The position numbers and the translations under genes are program-made. A stretch of DNA of 64,000 bases from Treponema sp. (GTDB lineage Bacteria; Spirochaetota; Spirochaetia; Treponematales; Breznakiellaceae). Of the stretch, positions 17,347 to 28,320 are shown piece after piece (within the stretch, counting starts at the first letter, position 1; each line of letters starts with the position of its first letter). The stretch covers positions 1 to 64,000 of the forward strand of contig JAIROG010000104.1 in the NCBI GenBank assembly GCA_031257675.1, given 5' to 3'. A model generated the notes under the pieces. That model searched no databases and was not told where the DNA came from. It saw only the letters and a program-made list of their open reading frames with translations.

Positions 17347-17900
17347 AGCCCTCCCCTTTTTTCAAGCGCGCGCAACCTTTCTTGCAACACGTTCTGCTCT
17401 TCCCTCAGCTCGCGCACTTCCGCTTCCAACGATTTTTGCATCCTATCGTGGTTTCTCGCCGCGCCTTTCGTTTCGTTTTCTATATATTTTTTTAAGAACA
17501 ACTCCAAATCAGCGATCCGCGACTCAACGCGGGCGTTCGCGTCCATAAAATCTTTTATCTTTACTATTATTCTGACTACTGATGCGTTGAACAGCCGCTG
17601 TTCAAACACAATCGGCTCCAGCAGAAAATGCATGAGCTTCCTCACGCACCGCTTGACAAATACAGAGAGCGGATTCCCTCTCAACGGCTCGTACAGCACT
17701 ATTTCCCAATGTTTGTACAGATTCTCAATGTCCTGCCACACGTCCGCAGGCGCGAACAAATCCACCCCGCTGAAAACGGACGCGAAATCATTGTCAAAAG
17801 AGACGTCAAAGCCCGGCATGTCATTCTCATACCCTTTTTCTTTGATCTCTTTTCTTATGTCCGCCAAAATCTTTTCTATGTCTATCGCCGCCGCTTCCAT
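17343..17900 (-). CDS. Coiled-coil protein, paralogue of the one at 6370
   Basis: 185 residues, mostly charged helices. The mid-protein segment FVKRCVRKLMHFLLEP, then EQRLFNASV, matches FFKRIIRKLIRWYVDP...FNNSV of the protein at 6370-7101. The C-terminus (ELRLREEQ-like heptads: VRELREEQNVLQERLRALEK) predicts a coiled coil. No signal peptide or catalytic motif is seen. It is translationally coupled to the following glycosyltransferase, as the other copy is placed before its own. A role in membrane association or chain-length control is only inferred. GGAGG lies shortly before the ATG. Confidence 0.65.
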   Translation of the reverse strand: MEAAAIDIEKILADIRKEIKEKGYENDMPGFDVSFDNDFASVFSGVDLFAPADVWQDIENLYKHWEIVLYEPLRGNPLSVFVKRCVRKLMHFLLEPIVFEQRLFNASVVRIIVKIKDFMDANARVESRIADLELFLKKYIENETKGAARNHDRMQKSLEAEVRELREEQNVLQERLRALEKRGGL

Positions 17901-17984
17901 TCTTTCCTCCTTGTTTCAACATTGTTTGCAACGCCGCTTTCGCCCTCTTGAAAACCCCGCGCTTTTTATCTCAACGCCCGCTCC

Positions 17985-20560
<2,576 letters not shown>

Positions 20561-20587
20561 TTATCTCTAAAATCCACAAGCCTTCAT

Positions 20588-21331
20588 TTACGCATCGCTC
20601 ATGGAAGCCTCATAAGCGGAGCAGACTTCTTCAACGCCGCCCGCCATCACCATGACGCCTTTTTTCAACCAGAGCGCCCTTTCGCATAGATGGCGGATGC
20701 TCGTGCCGTCATGGGAAACGTACAGCAATGTTGTGCCGCCCGCAAGCATCTCTTTCATGCGTTTCTCACACTTTTTCTGAAAAGCTATGTCACCCACAGC
20801 AAGCACTTCGTCAACTATCAAAATGTCAGGCTTCACCAGCGTTGAAAGCGCGAACGCCAAGCGGGCGTACATCCCCGATGAATAATTTTTAAGCGGCATC
20901 TGCATAAACCCGTCAAGCTCGGCGAAAGCGACAATTTCATCCCGGCGCTCCAGCATGAACTTTTTGCCGTGGCCTAAAAGGGCGCCGCCCAACACAATGT
21001 TTTCTTCCGCAGTCAAATCGCCGTCTAAACCGGCGCCTAATTCAATAAGCGGCGCTATGCTTCCGTTTACTGTAATGGAACCGGCGTCGGGATCGAGTAT
21101 TCTACAGATTAATTTTAACAAGCTCGATTTGCCGGAGCCGTTGGCTCCTATTATCGCCAAGGATTCGCCTTGATTCATCTCAAAGCTGATGTCGCGCAAC
21201 GCCCAGAATTCATGGAAATAGAGTTCTCTTTTTACAAGTTTTATAATATATTCTTTCAGGCTGTCCGTCTTTTCAGAGGCTATATTAAAACGAATCCCTA
21301 CATTTTCAACTTTAATGATCGGCTTGCTCAA
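20588..21331 (-). CDS. wzt: Polysaccharide ABC transporter ATP-binding protein (Wzt/TagH type)
   Basis: 247 residues. Walker A is GANGSGKSS (62-70), the signature is YSSGMYARL and Walker B is ILIVDEVLAVGD, the latter typical of Wzt/TagH/RfbE exporters. It pairs with the permease upstream. It powers export of the finished lipid-linked polysaccharide across the inner membrane. The protein ends right after the ATPase domain. The C-terminal carbohydrate-binding domain that selects capped chains in E. coli O9a-type Wzt is missing. Either export here is not cap-selective, or a separate protein does the selecting, such as the beta-sandwich protein at 8758. Confidence 0.92.
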   Translation of the reverse strand: MSKPIIKVENVGIRFNIASEKTDSLKEYIIKLVKRELYFHEFWALRDISFEMNQGESLAIIGANGSGKSSLLKLICRILDPDAGSITVNGSIAPLIELGAGLDGDLTAEENIVLGGALLGHGKKFMLERRDEIVAFAELDGFMQMPLKNYSSGMYARLAFALSTLVKPDILIVDEVLAVGDIAFQKKCEKRMKEMLAGGTTLLYVSHDGTSIRHLCERALWLKKGVMVMAGGVEEVCSAYEASMSDA

Positions 21332-21340
21332 GAAACACCC

Positions 21341-22174
21341 TCAAATATACAACACAAACTTTCTTTTTGTGATGGAAAAAGACCATAACCCAAGGACAAG
21401 CGTTGCAACCGCCATAAGGGCGCCTGATGCAATGCTGCCCACGCCCACCGGTTTCGCCCACAATCCAAAGCTGCGGAACATGTCAATGTAAATGAACATA
21501 GGGTTAAACTGTCTGACGCCGGACTGGAGGGGTTCAGGCAACAGGGTCACCGGGTAGAATATCGGAGTAAGATACAACCAGATGGTACTGAAAATCCCCC
21601 ACAAATACTGGGTGTCTCTAAAAAACACCGCAGATTGAGCCAGCAACAATCCAAGTCCAAGACAAAACACATATAACTCAACAACCGGGACGATTATCAA
21701 CACAATGCGCCACGTCAAGGGGCTGCGTGTTATCATAACGACCAAAACGAGCGCGATTAGCGAAAAAAACAGATTCACCAGTTCGCTCGTAACAGCTGAA
21801 ACGGTGAATATGTATTTTGGCACAAACGTCTTTTTTAAAAGGGCCGCGTTTCCAACAATCGAAAAAATGGACCGCGACACCGCGTTTGACATAAACGAAA
21901 ACATTATGTTGCCTATCAGAAGATACACCGCAAAGTTGTCAATGTTCCACTTGAACATCTCGGAGAACACTATATACATCACCATCATCGTAAGAAGAGG
22001 GTTCAGTACGCTCCACAAATATCCCAGCACACTGCGCCGGTACTTGAGTTTTATATCCCTGACAACAAGTTGAAAAAAAAGTTCTCTATAACTAAAAAAG
22101 AAATTAAAACGCGCTATGATCGCCTTTAACAAATTCGTATCCTTCGTCGCCTTCAAAACAAATGTCTTCGGCAA
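21341..22174 (-). CDS. wzm: Polysaccharide ABC transporter permease (Wzm type)
   Basis: About 277 residues with six membrane helices in the ABC-2 arrangement. It begins with an amphipathic FSYRELFFQLVVRDIKLKYRRSVLGYLWSVLNPLL, the signature entry of O-antigen and teichoic-acid permeases. It forms the transport channel with the Wzt-type ATPase ten bases downstream. The frame is open from a TTG at 22252, but that overlaps the NusG-like gene. I prefer a TTG at 22172-22174, 13 bases after that gene's stop and preceded by AAAGAAG. The start remains uncertain. Confidence 0.88.
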   Translation of the reverse strand: MPKTFVLKATKDTNLLKAIIARFNFFFSYRELFFQLVVRDIKLKYRRSVLGYLWSVLNPLLTMMVMYIVFSEMFKWNIDNFAVYLLIGNIMFSFMSNAVSRSIFSIVGNAALLKKTFVPKYIFTVSAVTSELVNLFFSLIALVLVVMITRSPLTWRIVLIIVPVVELYVFCLGLGLLLAQSAVFFRDTQYLWGIFSTIWLYLTPIFYPVTLLPEPLQSGVRQFNPMFIYIDMFRSFGLWAKPVGVGSIASGALMAVATLVLGLWSFSITKRKFVLYI

Positions 22175-22187
22175 ATTTTCAACTTCT

Positions 22188-22697
22188 TTACTTCGCTTCT
22201 TCAATAAGATCAAAAGACAGCCATACCGTACACGGTATCTTTTCAGACACAATCTGAATTGCGGCGCATTTCTGCCGTCTATTTACTTTTATAATTTTTC
22301 CTTCATATTCTTTCAGAGGTCCGCTTATTATTTTAATCTTCGTCCCTTCCTGAACAACTTTTGACGTTTCAATGACGCCGTTGCGCCGCTGAAGCCAGCG
22401 GGCAAACTCCAAATCCCCGCCGCGCAGTCGCATATTGCCGTCTCCGTATCGCAACGGACGGCTGATATACCGAAAATGGATTAACGCATCCCATGCGGGC
22501 GATTTATCGCTTGCCATGAAAACATATCCTGGCAACAAGGAACGAAATTCTTTGCATCGCTTCCCATGTTTTACAACATGCCGTTCCGCAATGGCTGAAA
22601 TCACCTCGTAACCGGATTGTTTAATGAAATCCTCCACCGTACGCTCATGTCCTGAAAAGCAGGCGAGACAGTACACGAATTCCCCGGTACTTTTCAT
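22188..22697 (-). CDS. NusG-paralogue processive antiterminator (LoaP/RfaH-like)
   Basis: 169 residues. The N-terminal NGN domain has VYCLACFSGHERTVEDFI and LLPGYVFMASD. The C-terminal KOW domain has GTKIKIISGPLKEYEGKIIKVNRR. The length and the position as first gene of a 22-kb glycan operon mark it as a specialised NusG rather than housekeeping NusG. LoaP proteins, described in Firmicutes, Actinobacteria and Spirochaetes, act at the promoter-proximal leader of long operons and bind an RNA hairpin. RfaH and UpxY are similar in logic. It probably lets RNA polymerase read the whole cluster, autoregulating its own transcript. Confidence 0.85.
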   Translation of the reverse strand: MKSTGEFVYCLACFSGHERTVEDFIKQSGYEVISAIAERHVVKHGKRCKEFRSLLPGYVFMASDKSPAWDALIHFRYISRPLRYGDGNMRLRGGDLEFARWLQRRNGVIETSKVVQEGTKIKIISGPLKEYEGKIIKVNRRQKCAAIQIVSEKIPCTVWLSFDLIEEAK

Positions 22698-22757
22698 ATT
22701 AAACGCTCCGTCAAGATTTTACTTGAAAACCTGAGTTGCTATACATTGGATTAGCCG

Positions 22758-22816
22758 TCCGCCGTTGCGGATCAAGCGACCCGTTTTCAGGGAGCCATAC
22801 GTACGGCCAACCGTAC
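22758..22816 (-). promoter_or_regulatory. Structured leader of the polysaccharide operon
   Basis: The ~145-nt leader between the promoter and the NusG-like gene holds three short hairpins on the minus strand. GTACGG pairs 22816-22811 with 22806-22801 around TTGG. GGGTC/GATCC pairs 22782-22778 with 22773-22769. TCCGC/GCGGA pairs 22771-22767 with 22762-22758 around AACG. The last two share bases 22769-22771, so they exclude each other. A binding site for the NusG paralogue is inferred. Confidence 0.5.
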
Positions 22817-22849
22817 ACACGCCTATTTCCCTATGCAATGATAGGAATT

Positions 22850-22878
22850 ATTATATCACATCATAAAAAAAAGATCAA
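22850..22878 (-). promoter_or_regulatory. Sigma-70-type promoter of the polysaccharide operon
   Basis: TTGATC at 22878-22873, a 17-bp spacer containing a T8 run, and TATAAT at 22855-22850. Transcription would start near 22843, about 145 nt before the first gene. It is the only strong promoter seen ahead of the 22-kb gene run. Confidence 0.75.
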
Positions 22879-22889
22879 TAGCGCCGCTC

Positions 22890-23600
22890 ATTTTCTTCGC
22901 ATCCAACGCTTTTGCGATACCGCGTCCATATCATAGTACTGATACCGCCCAAGACGCCCTCCGAAACGGAACCGAACGCTCCGTATAATTCACGACGGCG
23001 GCGCCCGGACAGTTCTCTTCGGCAAAGTCTCAAAGCGCGACGAGCGGCGCTCAAGCGCCCCATAGCGATAACCGAAATGCATCAATAGCCCCGGTATACG
23101 CTGTCTTTTCGGCGCCGTTCTTCTTGCTAAACTCAACGTAGTCCGCATTGAGAACCTCGCCGCCTGAAAGCGGCTTTTCAACTATGGGCGTGTAACCGCC
23201 CTGCGGGACGCCCTGATACCGGTCGTTGAAGTAGTTGTTGTCATAATAAAGCGCAAAGGAAGCCGCTTGATGATGAAGGCGGGAAGCTCCGTACAATCCG
23301 CGCGCCACTGCTTTTCGGCGCGCCCTTTTATGAGCTTCTCGTATATGTCGCGTCCTGCGAGAAACAGCGCCGGCTTCGGCGCGTCGCCTTTTAATAACGG
23401 ACATCGCTCCCGCCGGGGTCTTGACTCCCCGCATTTTGTTGAACGTGTTCATATTAAACGGCAAATTGTACAACTCATTTTTATAACGCGCAATGGGCGG
23501 ATGATGCAGTTGTTAAATTCGGCGAATTTGTTTGCGTAATTCCACAGGGTTTTGTCGTTGGCGTGAAAAACGCGCGCTCCGTACTTGCGCGCATTTCCAC
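22890..23600 (-). pseudogene. glf: UDP-galactopyranose mutase (glf) relic
   Basis: Glf motifs follow in the right order but in changing minus-strand frames. They are KYGARVFHANDKTLWNYANKF, MYNLPFNMNTFNKMRGVKTP, GRDIYEKLIKGRAEKQW, TELPAFIIKRLPLRF, YDNNYFNDRYQGVPQGGYTP, then AYTGAIDAF and ALERRSSRFET. The FAD-binding N-terminus (about 60 residues) is missing, and the C-terminal end is eroded. The intact enzyme makes UDP-galactofuranose. With the truncated galactofuranosyltransferase-like gene nearby, this shows a lost galactofuranose pathway. No single frame could give a working protein. Confidence 0.8.
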
Positions 23601-23746
23601 AAGAAAAAAACTTACAACCCTGCCAAAGAAGATGGAACGGCCGCACAACCGTATTTTTTCGTAAACGTGGCGATAAACGGGAAAATTGCCGGAGAAGGCG
23701 GCGGTAAAAGCAAAAAACCGAACAAACTGCCGCAAAGAGGCTTTGA
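23600..23746 (+). pseudogene. RNase III C-terminal dsRNA-binding domain relic
   Basis: The plus strand encodes KEDGTAAQPYFFVNVAINGK, then IAGEGGGKSKK, which matches the dsRNA-binding domain at the end of RNase III (F-x-V-x-V-x-I-N-G-K...G-E-G-x-G-x-S-K-K). After an apparent loss of one base, the next frame reads T-E-Q-T-A-A-K-R-L-stop, the normal terminal helix. The nuclease domain is absent. The fragment lies head-to-head against the glf relic, pointing to a rearrangement breakpoint near 23600. Confidence 0.6.
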
Positions 23747-23813
23747 AGTTTATGGGGATAAATTGACGCGGCTGTATTTTTTATCGCCGAATCAATTTTT
23801 CTTAATGAAGTTT

Positions 23814-24962
23814 TTAAGCGCTGAAATGAGAAACAAACTTTTCCGCCGTATTCTCCCAAGAAAACAGCTTTACTCTCTCATAACCTTTCGCAATAAGTTT
23901 TTGCCTGTATTCGGAATCATAATACAGTTTTGCGAGTCCGCTCGCAATATCGTCGGCGTTGAGCGGATCGACGAGCAAAGCGGCGTCTCCCGCCACTTCG
24001 GGCAACGAAGATACATTCGACGTAATTACCGCCGTTCCGCATGCCATCGCCTCCAGCACAGGCAATCCGAATCCCTCGTAGAGCGCGGCGAAACAAAAAG
24101 CAATTGCGCCTTTTATAAGCGGAGCCACATCGTTTTCATCAACATATCCCGTAAATATAATGTTATTTTCAAGCTGCAGCCTCTTTACCGCAGTGAAGAT
24201 TTCGTCATACAACCAGCCTTTTCCACCCGCTATCACAAGTTTGGGCGCGTTTATTTTGGCGGCTTTTGAAATGAAGCTACTATACGCTTTAATTAGATTG
24301 GGAAGGTTCTTTCGAGGTTCTAAAGTCCCGAGATATATAAAGTATTCTCCACTTATTTTGTATTTATTTTTTACGCGCGTTCTTTCTTCATCGGCATTGC
24401 CTTTGGAATAAAATTTTTCCGCGTCTACTCCGGAATGCACCGCGTGGACTCGTTTGTCTTTTACAAATGGATAATAATGAAACAGCCTTTCTTTTGTAAA
24501 ATCCGAAACCGTAATAATTACGTCGGCATATTTAAGCGATTTTCTGAGGAACATTCTTAATGCGGATTTTGTTTTTATATTTACGGTCTCAGGCAAATCC
24601 CTGAAAGCCAAATCGTGGATTACGAGTATTTTTTTCCCCGGCACAAACGGAGGCACGTAGTAATTACAAAAGACGTAAACATCGGAGGTTTTTCCAAAAA
24701 AAAGGGCGTACGGCAAGGGAAGAATCGGTCTGAGCAATTTATACCAATAGCTCTTAAACCATTTACAAGCGTTCGCCTTGACATTATCCCGCAAAAAGCC
24801 TGAAACAAACCTGACATTATCCTCCTTAAGGGTGAAGAAGTCGAGCGTATAGCTGTTATTCGGGTATTTCCTTATAATTTCTTTTATTAAATATTCCGTG
24901 TAATAACCGATTCCTGTTTTCTTTTCCGTAAGAATCGAGAGAACGTCAAATGAAACATTCAT
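23814..24962 (-). CDS. GT4 glycosyltransferase (mannosyltransferase-like)
   Basis: 382 residues, GT-B fold. It has TGIGYYTEYLI near the N-terminus, KILVIHDLAF, VSDFTKERL, HSGVDAEKF, YFIYLGTLEPRKNLPNLI and the E-x7-E motif EGFGLPVLE followed by GTAVITSNVSSLPEVAGDAALLVDP. This combination is typical of WbdB/MtfB-type mannosyltransferases, although the sugar cannot be fixed from sequence. Its ATG follows directly on the stop of the truncated gene upstream (24963), suggesting coupling. It appears intact despite relics on both sides. Confidence 0.85.
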   Translation of the reverse strand: MNVSFDVLSILTEKKTGIGYYTEYLIKEIIRKYPNNSYTLDFFTLKEDNVRFVSGFLRDNVKANACKWFKSYWYKLLRPILPLPYALFFGKTSDVYVFCNYYVPPFVPGKKILVIHDLAFRDLPETVNIKTKSALRMFLRKSLKYADVIITVSDFTKERLFHYYPFVKDKRVHAVHSGVDAEKFYSKGNADEERTRVKNKYKISGEYFIYLGTLEPRKNLPNLIKAYSSFISKAAKINAPKLVIAGGKGWLYDEIFTAVKRLQLENNIIFTGYVDENDVAPLIKGAIAFCFAALYEGFGLPVLEAMACGTAVITSNVSSLPEVAGDAALLVDPLNADDIASGLAKLYYDSEYRQKLIAKGYERVKLFSWENTAEKFVSHFSA

Positions 24963-25550
24963 TTAATTTGCACCTTCGGAACCGCCGCTGTTGATATTGG
25001 GAAAGAGCTTTATCGTTTCGCTCTCGATTTCTTCTTTTTTCAGGGTTTGTCCATTGTCCTCAATGTACACCCGCACATGACCGTTCAAAATTGAATGGCT
25101 GTTGGAAAAGATCGTCTCATTAAGCATAGACAGGTTCGTTTTAATATAACGCTCCCGTTTATAGAAGCAAATGGCAAGCGCAAGGTTAATGTCCGGCAGG
25201 TCTTCATCAACAACAGAACGGTACGCGCCGCCGTACAATTCCGAATCTTCAAACGGCTTGATCGTAAAGGCAAGCGGATCGCACTCGCAATCGGGATAGA
25301 CAATCTCATATTCACATGGATCCCGCAAAGAAAACGTTTCTTTAGCCAACGTTTTCTCAACAAAACCGCCTTCCAGAGCGCCTTTTAAGCCGCGTTGAAC
25401 CTGAAATCCGACAAGCGTCGCTTCAGAGCGTCCTCTTGCGGTCAACGCCAAAGAAATCGGTCCGATAACGGTATACTTCTTCCATTTTTCTAGAGCAAAA
25501 CTATTGTAATACGTTGTAAACGCCGATTCCCCCTGAGCGTTGATGTTCAT
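24963..25550 (-). pseudogene. Truncated galactofuranosyltransferase-like (GlfT2-type) N-terminus
   Basis: 195 residues remain of a protein normally over twice as long. The beta-rich N-terminal domain shows TTYYNSFALEKWKKYTV and ELYGGAYRS. It is followed by the start of a GT-A domain: NLALAICFYKRERYIKTNL and VRVYIEDNGQTL. The frame then ends at I-N-S-G-G-S-E-G-A-N, exactly where the family has the conserved N-x-G-G-S/A-G-G-F-x-R-G loop. The DxD and catalytic regions are missing. The remaining protein cannot transfer sugar. With the glf relic it marks loss of galactofuranose incorporation. Confidence 0.7.
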
Positions 25551-25574
25551 TTTTTTATTCTGAAGTGTACTTGT

Positions 25575-25591
25575 CTGCGCCGCAGGCGCGG
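25575..25591. repeat. Perfect C(GCA)G hairpin
   Basis: GCGCC at 577-581 (25577-25581) pairs with 25585-25589 around a GCA loop, extended by a C-G and a wobble pair. It lies just upstream of the truncated GlfT2-like gene and has the same loop type as hairpins at 152-232. Confidence 0.5.
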
Positions 25592-25612
25592 ATATAAAGC
25601 GGATATATTGTT

Positions 25613-26776
25613 TCAGGAAACTGGAGGTTTTGTACTACCATGATTCACCAACGCTTCACAAAGCTCATACACCTTGTCCATCATCCTGTCAAAGCTGTAT
25701 TCTTCATATACCCGCTGTCTGGCATTCGCCCCCAAGCGGAGGCGGAGTTCGTCATCGTCAATCAAGCGCTGGATAGCGCGGGACAAGGCGTCCGCGTCGT
25801 TTACCGGCACGGTTAAGCCGGTTTTTCCATCAACGCTCACCAGAGGCACGCCTGTTGGCAAGTTGGTGTTGACGACAGGCTTGCCATAGAACATGGCTTC
25901 CATTTGCGCAAGTCCAAAGGCTTCGACATTGGCGTTGGACGGAAACACAAATATGTCGCAGTCCGCATAAGCGGCTTTCAAATCCTCAAAGGGCAGGTAG
26001 CCGAGAAAATGAATTTTTTCCTTCAAGCCTTCCATTTCGACGCGGGCTTTTAACTCGCCTTCCAAAACGCCGGAACCAGCGATGAACAGTTCCGCCCCCC
26101 GCACCGTCCGCATCGCCTGAATGATCACTTCAACGCCTTTGTAATACACAAGCCTGCCCACAAAGAGCAATCTTTTATTCTGTTTGTTGAACAATTTGTC
26201 CATGAGGTAATTGGCGATGTCCACCTGTTCATAATCAGAGAATTTCAAGCCAAAAGGGATCACCATGCACTTGTCTTTATACGGACCCAAGAAATTCGAG
26301 TTGTCTATATGCGCCTGCGTCGCCGCCACAATAACATCCGCCCGGCGCAAAAACCACTCCAAAATTGGTTTTATGACTCTAAGCAGTCTCCGCTGGCTGA
26401 TAATGTCGCTGTGCCACCACACAACAACTTTTCCCTTGTATCCCGAAAAGAGACAAGCCAGATCCGCCAATGGAAACGGCGTATGAAACAGCAAAATATC
26501 GTGCTGTCTTGACAAATTCCACAATTTGAATATAAAATCAAACGATACGGGCATTGAGTAAAGGATGCCGAGTGTTGAGGATCGGATGACCCGGATGCTG
26601 TTCACAGTCGTCTCTTCGGCTCTCCCTTCACTCTGGCATACCAGCACTTTCATATCGCTTTTATCATTGAGACCTTCAGCTATATTTTGGACGACTCTTT
26701 CAACCCCTCCCACCCACGGCGCGTAAAATTTGTTAATTTGAAGCACTTTTATCTTATCATTGCATTCATTTTTCAT
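25613..26776 (-). CDS. GT4 glycosyltransferase
   Basis: 387 residues, GT-B fold. Motifs are INKFYAPWVGGVERVVQNIAEG at the N-terminus, KVVVWWHSDI, RLLFVGRLVYYKGVEVII and the E-x7-E motif EAFGLAQME with GKPVVNTNLPTGVP. It overlaps the beta-barrel gene upstream by four bases (ATGA), so it is translated from the outer-membrane operon mRNA. That link suggests that glycan synthesis and outer-membrane delivery are co-regulated. The donor sugar is unknown. Confidence 0.87.
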   Translation of the reverse strand: MKNECNDKIKVLQINKFYAPWVGGVERVVQNIAEGLNDKSDMKVLVCQSEGRAEETTVNSIRVIRSSTLGILYSMPVSFDFIFKLWNLSRQHDILLFHTPFPLADLACLFSGYKGKVVVWWHSDIISQRRLLRVIKPILEWFLRRADVIVAATQAHIDNSNFLGPYKDKCMVIPFGLKFSDYEQVDIANYLMDKLFNKQNKRLLFVGRLVYYKGVEVIIQAMRTVRGAELFIAGSGVLEGELKARVEMEGLKEKIHFLGYLPFEDLKAAYADCDIFVFPSNANVEAFGLAQMEAMFYGKPVVNTNLPTGVPLVSVDGKTGLTVPVNDADALSRAIQRLIDDDELRLRLGANARQRVYEEYSFDRMMDKVYELCEALVNHGSTKPPVS

Positions 26777-28320
26777 TTATAATTATCCCATCTATGATTT
26801 CCGCTGAATGTAACGGCGATCGCAACGCTGAAGGGGCGATTTTTCTCATCTGTATTATCACGGTAATAGTAACCATCATAACCCGGGTCGTCCTTGCTCT
26901 TCCTCCAACTGCCAAGCGCCATAAGAACGCCCAAAGACACCGCCATATTCGGAAATGGCGCGACACGTATTCCCGGTACAAGCGTCATGGTGTTGTAATC
27001 AATGCCGTAAAGGAATTTTACGGCAAACCGCAAATCGCGCCACCCGGGTTTGAAAGAAAGGTTGAGCGCAAGGTTGTTGCCTTTAATAAGCTCGCGGGTT
27101 TTGCTCGACAGTCCTTTCTCAATATCGGCTTCGGTCATCCACTGAAGGTCTGACTCTCCATTATAGAAATATTCAGCGCCCACCGTGAGTTTCTTGGAAA
27201 AAAAATTCCGTCCAACGCCGACGCTGCCGGAAAAAGCAAACGCATCCCACCTTCTTTCACGGATAGACGGCGCCCATTGAGCCTTTTCGTCCAGCTTCTC
27301 GCCCTTATCGCCCACCAAAATCTTTTCCCCTTCTACAAGCTCGCTGCGTCCGACGGCGGCGAGACCTTCAGCGTATACTTCGGTATTTAAGATGGTTGTC
27401 TTAACTGAAATTGCGGCGTGTAAAGGCATAATCTCACTGTACATGACTCCGGCGTTGACATCCACCTTCTTGAAAGCGAAGTTGTACTTGCCGCCCCAAT
27501 AGACCAACTCCTTCTGAATGTTGGTCTCACCAAAAAAATCATCACGCGCCATAGCGACAAATTCCAAACCGCCTATCCCAATGGGAATAGACAGCCGCGC
27601 AGTATAGGCGTCGTTTTTTCCGCTGTGCGTATAGCGAGGGACTTTCTTGGGGTACCACCCCGCCTCAACAACATCATCCCCCGCATAATAAACATCTTCC
27701 CTATAATACTTTGGGTTGTCTGCCGCATTGCCACGCTGGGAAGCTGACGGAACGAGCGCTAAAAGATTGGCGAAGACAAAATCTCTTGAAATTCCCCAAT
27801 TGTATGTAAATTTACCCGCCCGTAAAAAAACTTTGTTGTTTATTGAGTAATCAAGGTAAAAGGCTTCTACCGCAATGGCAAATTCGGGGAAAGAAAACGA
27901 GAATGTCGACCTAACCCCCAATGTATCGGAAATCTGGTAATTAAGCCCCAGTGAGGATGTCATAAGGACGGCCGGCAGTGAAGTCAGTTCGGCGGGGCGC
28001 TCGTCCCAATACCACGGCGCTTCATCCCATCCCGGAAAAAAACCTCCGGTAAAAGAGTAACTCGCATTTAAGCTAAAGCCTTTTTTCTTGAGGTCAGAAA
28101 TCACGGCGGCCGGTTGCGCCGGCGCAACCGCAGGCTTTGCCGGCGTCTCCGTCTGGCCGGACGCGTCGGCCGGGGGCGTTTTCTCTTCAAATAAAGAATC
28201 AATGCCGCCCAGCGCGTCAATATCCAACAAAGGTTCCGAGTCCGTGTTTTCCGGCGTCTGAGCGTTCACAAAGCCCGCTTCGCATAAACATAAAAGAAAC
28301 ACCCCTACAATACGTCTCAT
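26773..28320 (-). CDS. Outer-membrane beta-barrel protein
   Basis: 515 residues. A signal peptide (MRRIVGVFLLCLCEAGFVNA) is followed by an Ala/Pro-rich linker to about residue 80. After that come many alternating, aromatic-ended strands (FSLNASYSFTGGFF, VRSTFSFSFPEFAIAVEAFYLDYS, VFLRAGKFTYNWG) consistent with an outer-membrane barrel. The exact family is not recognised. It overlaps the LolA-like gene upstream by four bases and closes the ABC transporter set, so it may be the outer-membrane receiver of the exported lipid or lipoprotein. The family's substrate cannot be told from sequence. Confidence 0.65.
   Translation of the reverse strand: MRRIVGVFLLCLCEAGFVNAQTPENTDSEPLLDIDALGGIDSLFEEKTPPADASGQTETPAKPAVAPAQPAAVISDLKKKGFSLNASYSFTGGFFPGWDEAPWYWDERPAELTSLPAVLMTSSLGLNYQISDTLGVRSTFSFSFPEFAIAVEAFYLDYSINNKVFLRAGKFTYNWGISRDFVFANLLALVPSASQRGNAADNPKYYREDVYYAGDDVVEAGWYPKKVPRYTHSGKNDAYTARLSIPIGIGGLEFVAMARDDFFGETNIQKELVYWGGKYNFAFKKVDVNAGVMYSEIMPLHAAISVKTTILNTEVYAEGLAAVGRSELVEGEKILVGDKGEKLDEKAQWAPSIRERRWDAFAFSGSVGVGRNFFSKKLTVGAEYFYNGESDLQWMTEADIEKGLSSKTRELIKGNNLALNLSFKPGWRDLRFAVKFLYGIDYNTMTLVPGIRVAPFPNMAVSLGVLMALGSWRKSKDDPGYDGYYYRDNTDEKNRPFSVAIAVTFSGNHRWDNYK

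Noticed and set aside
23532..24269. 245-codon plus-strand frame as an intact gene
   Set aside because: Its start covers the glf relic and its end lies opposite a GT4 gene. Only the short RNase III-like part is meaningful, and it needs a frame change.
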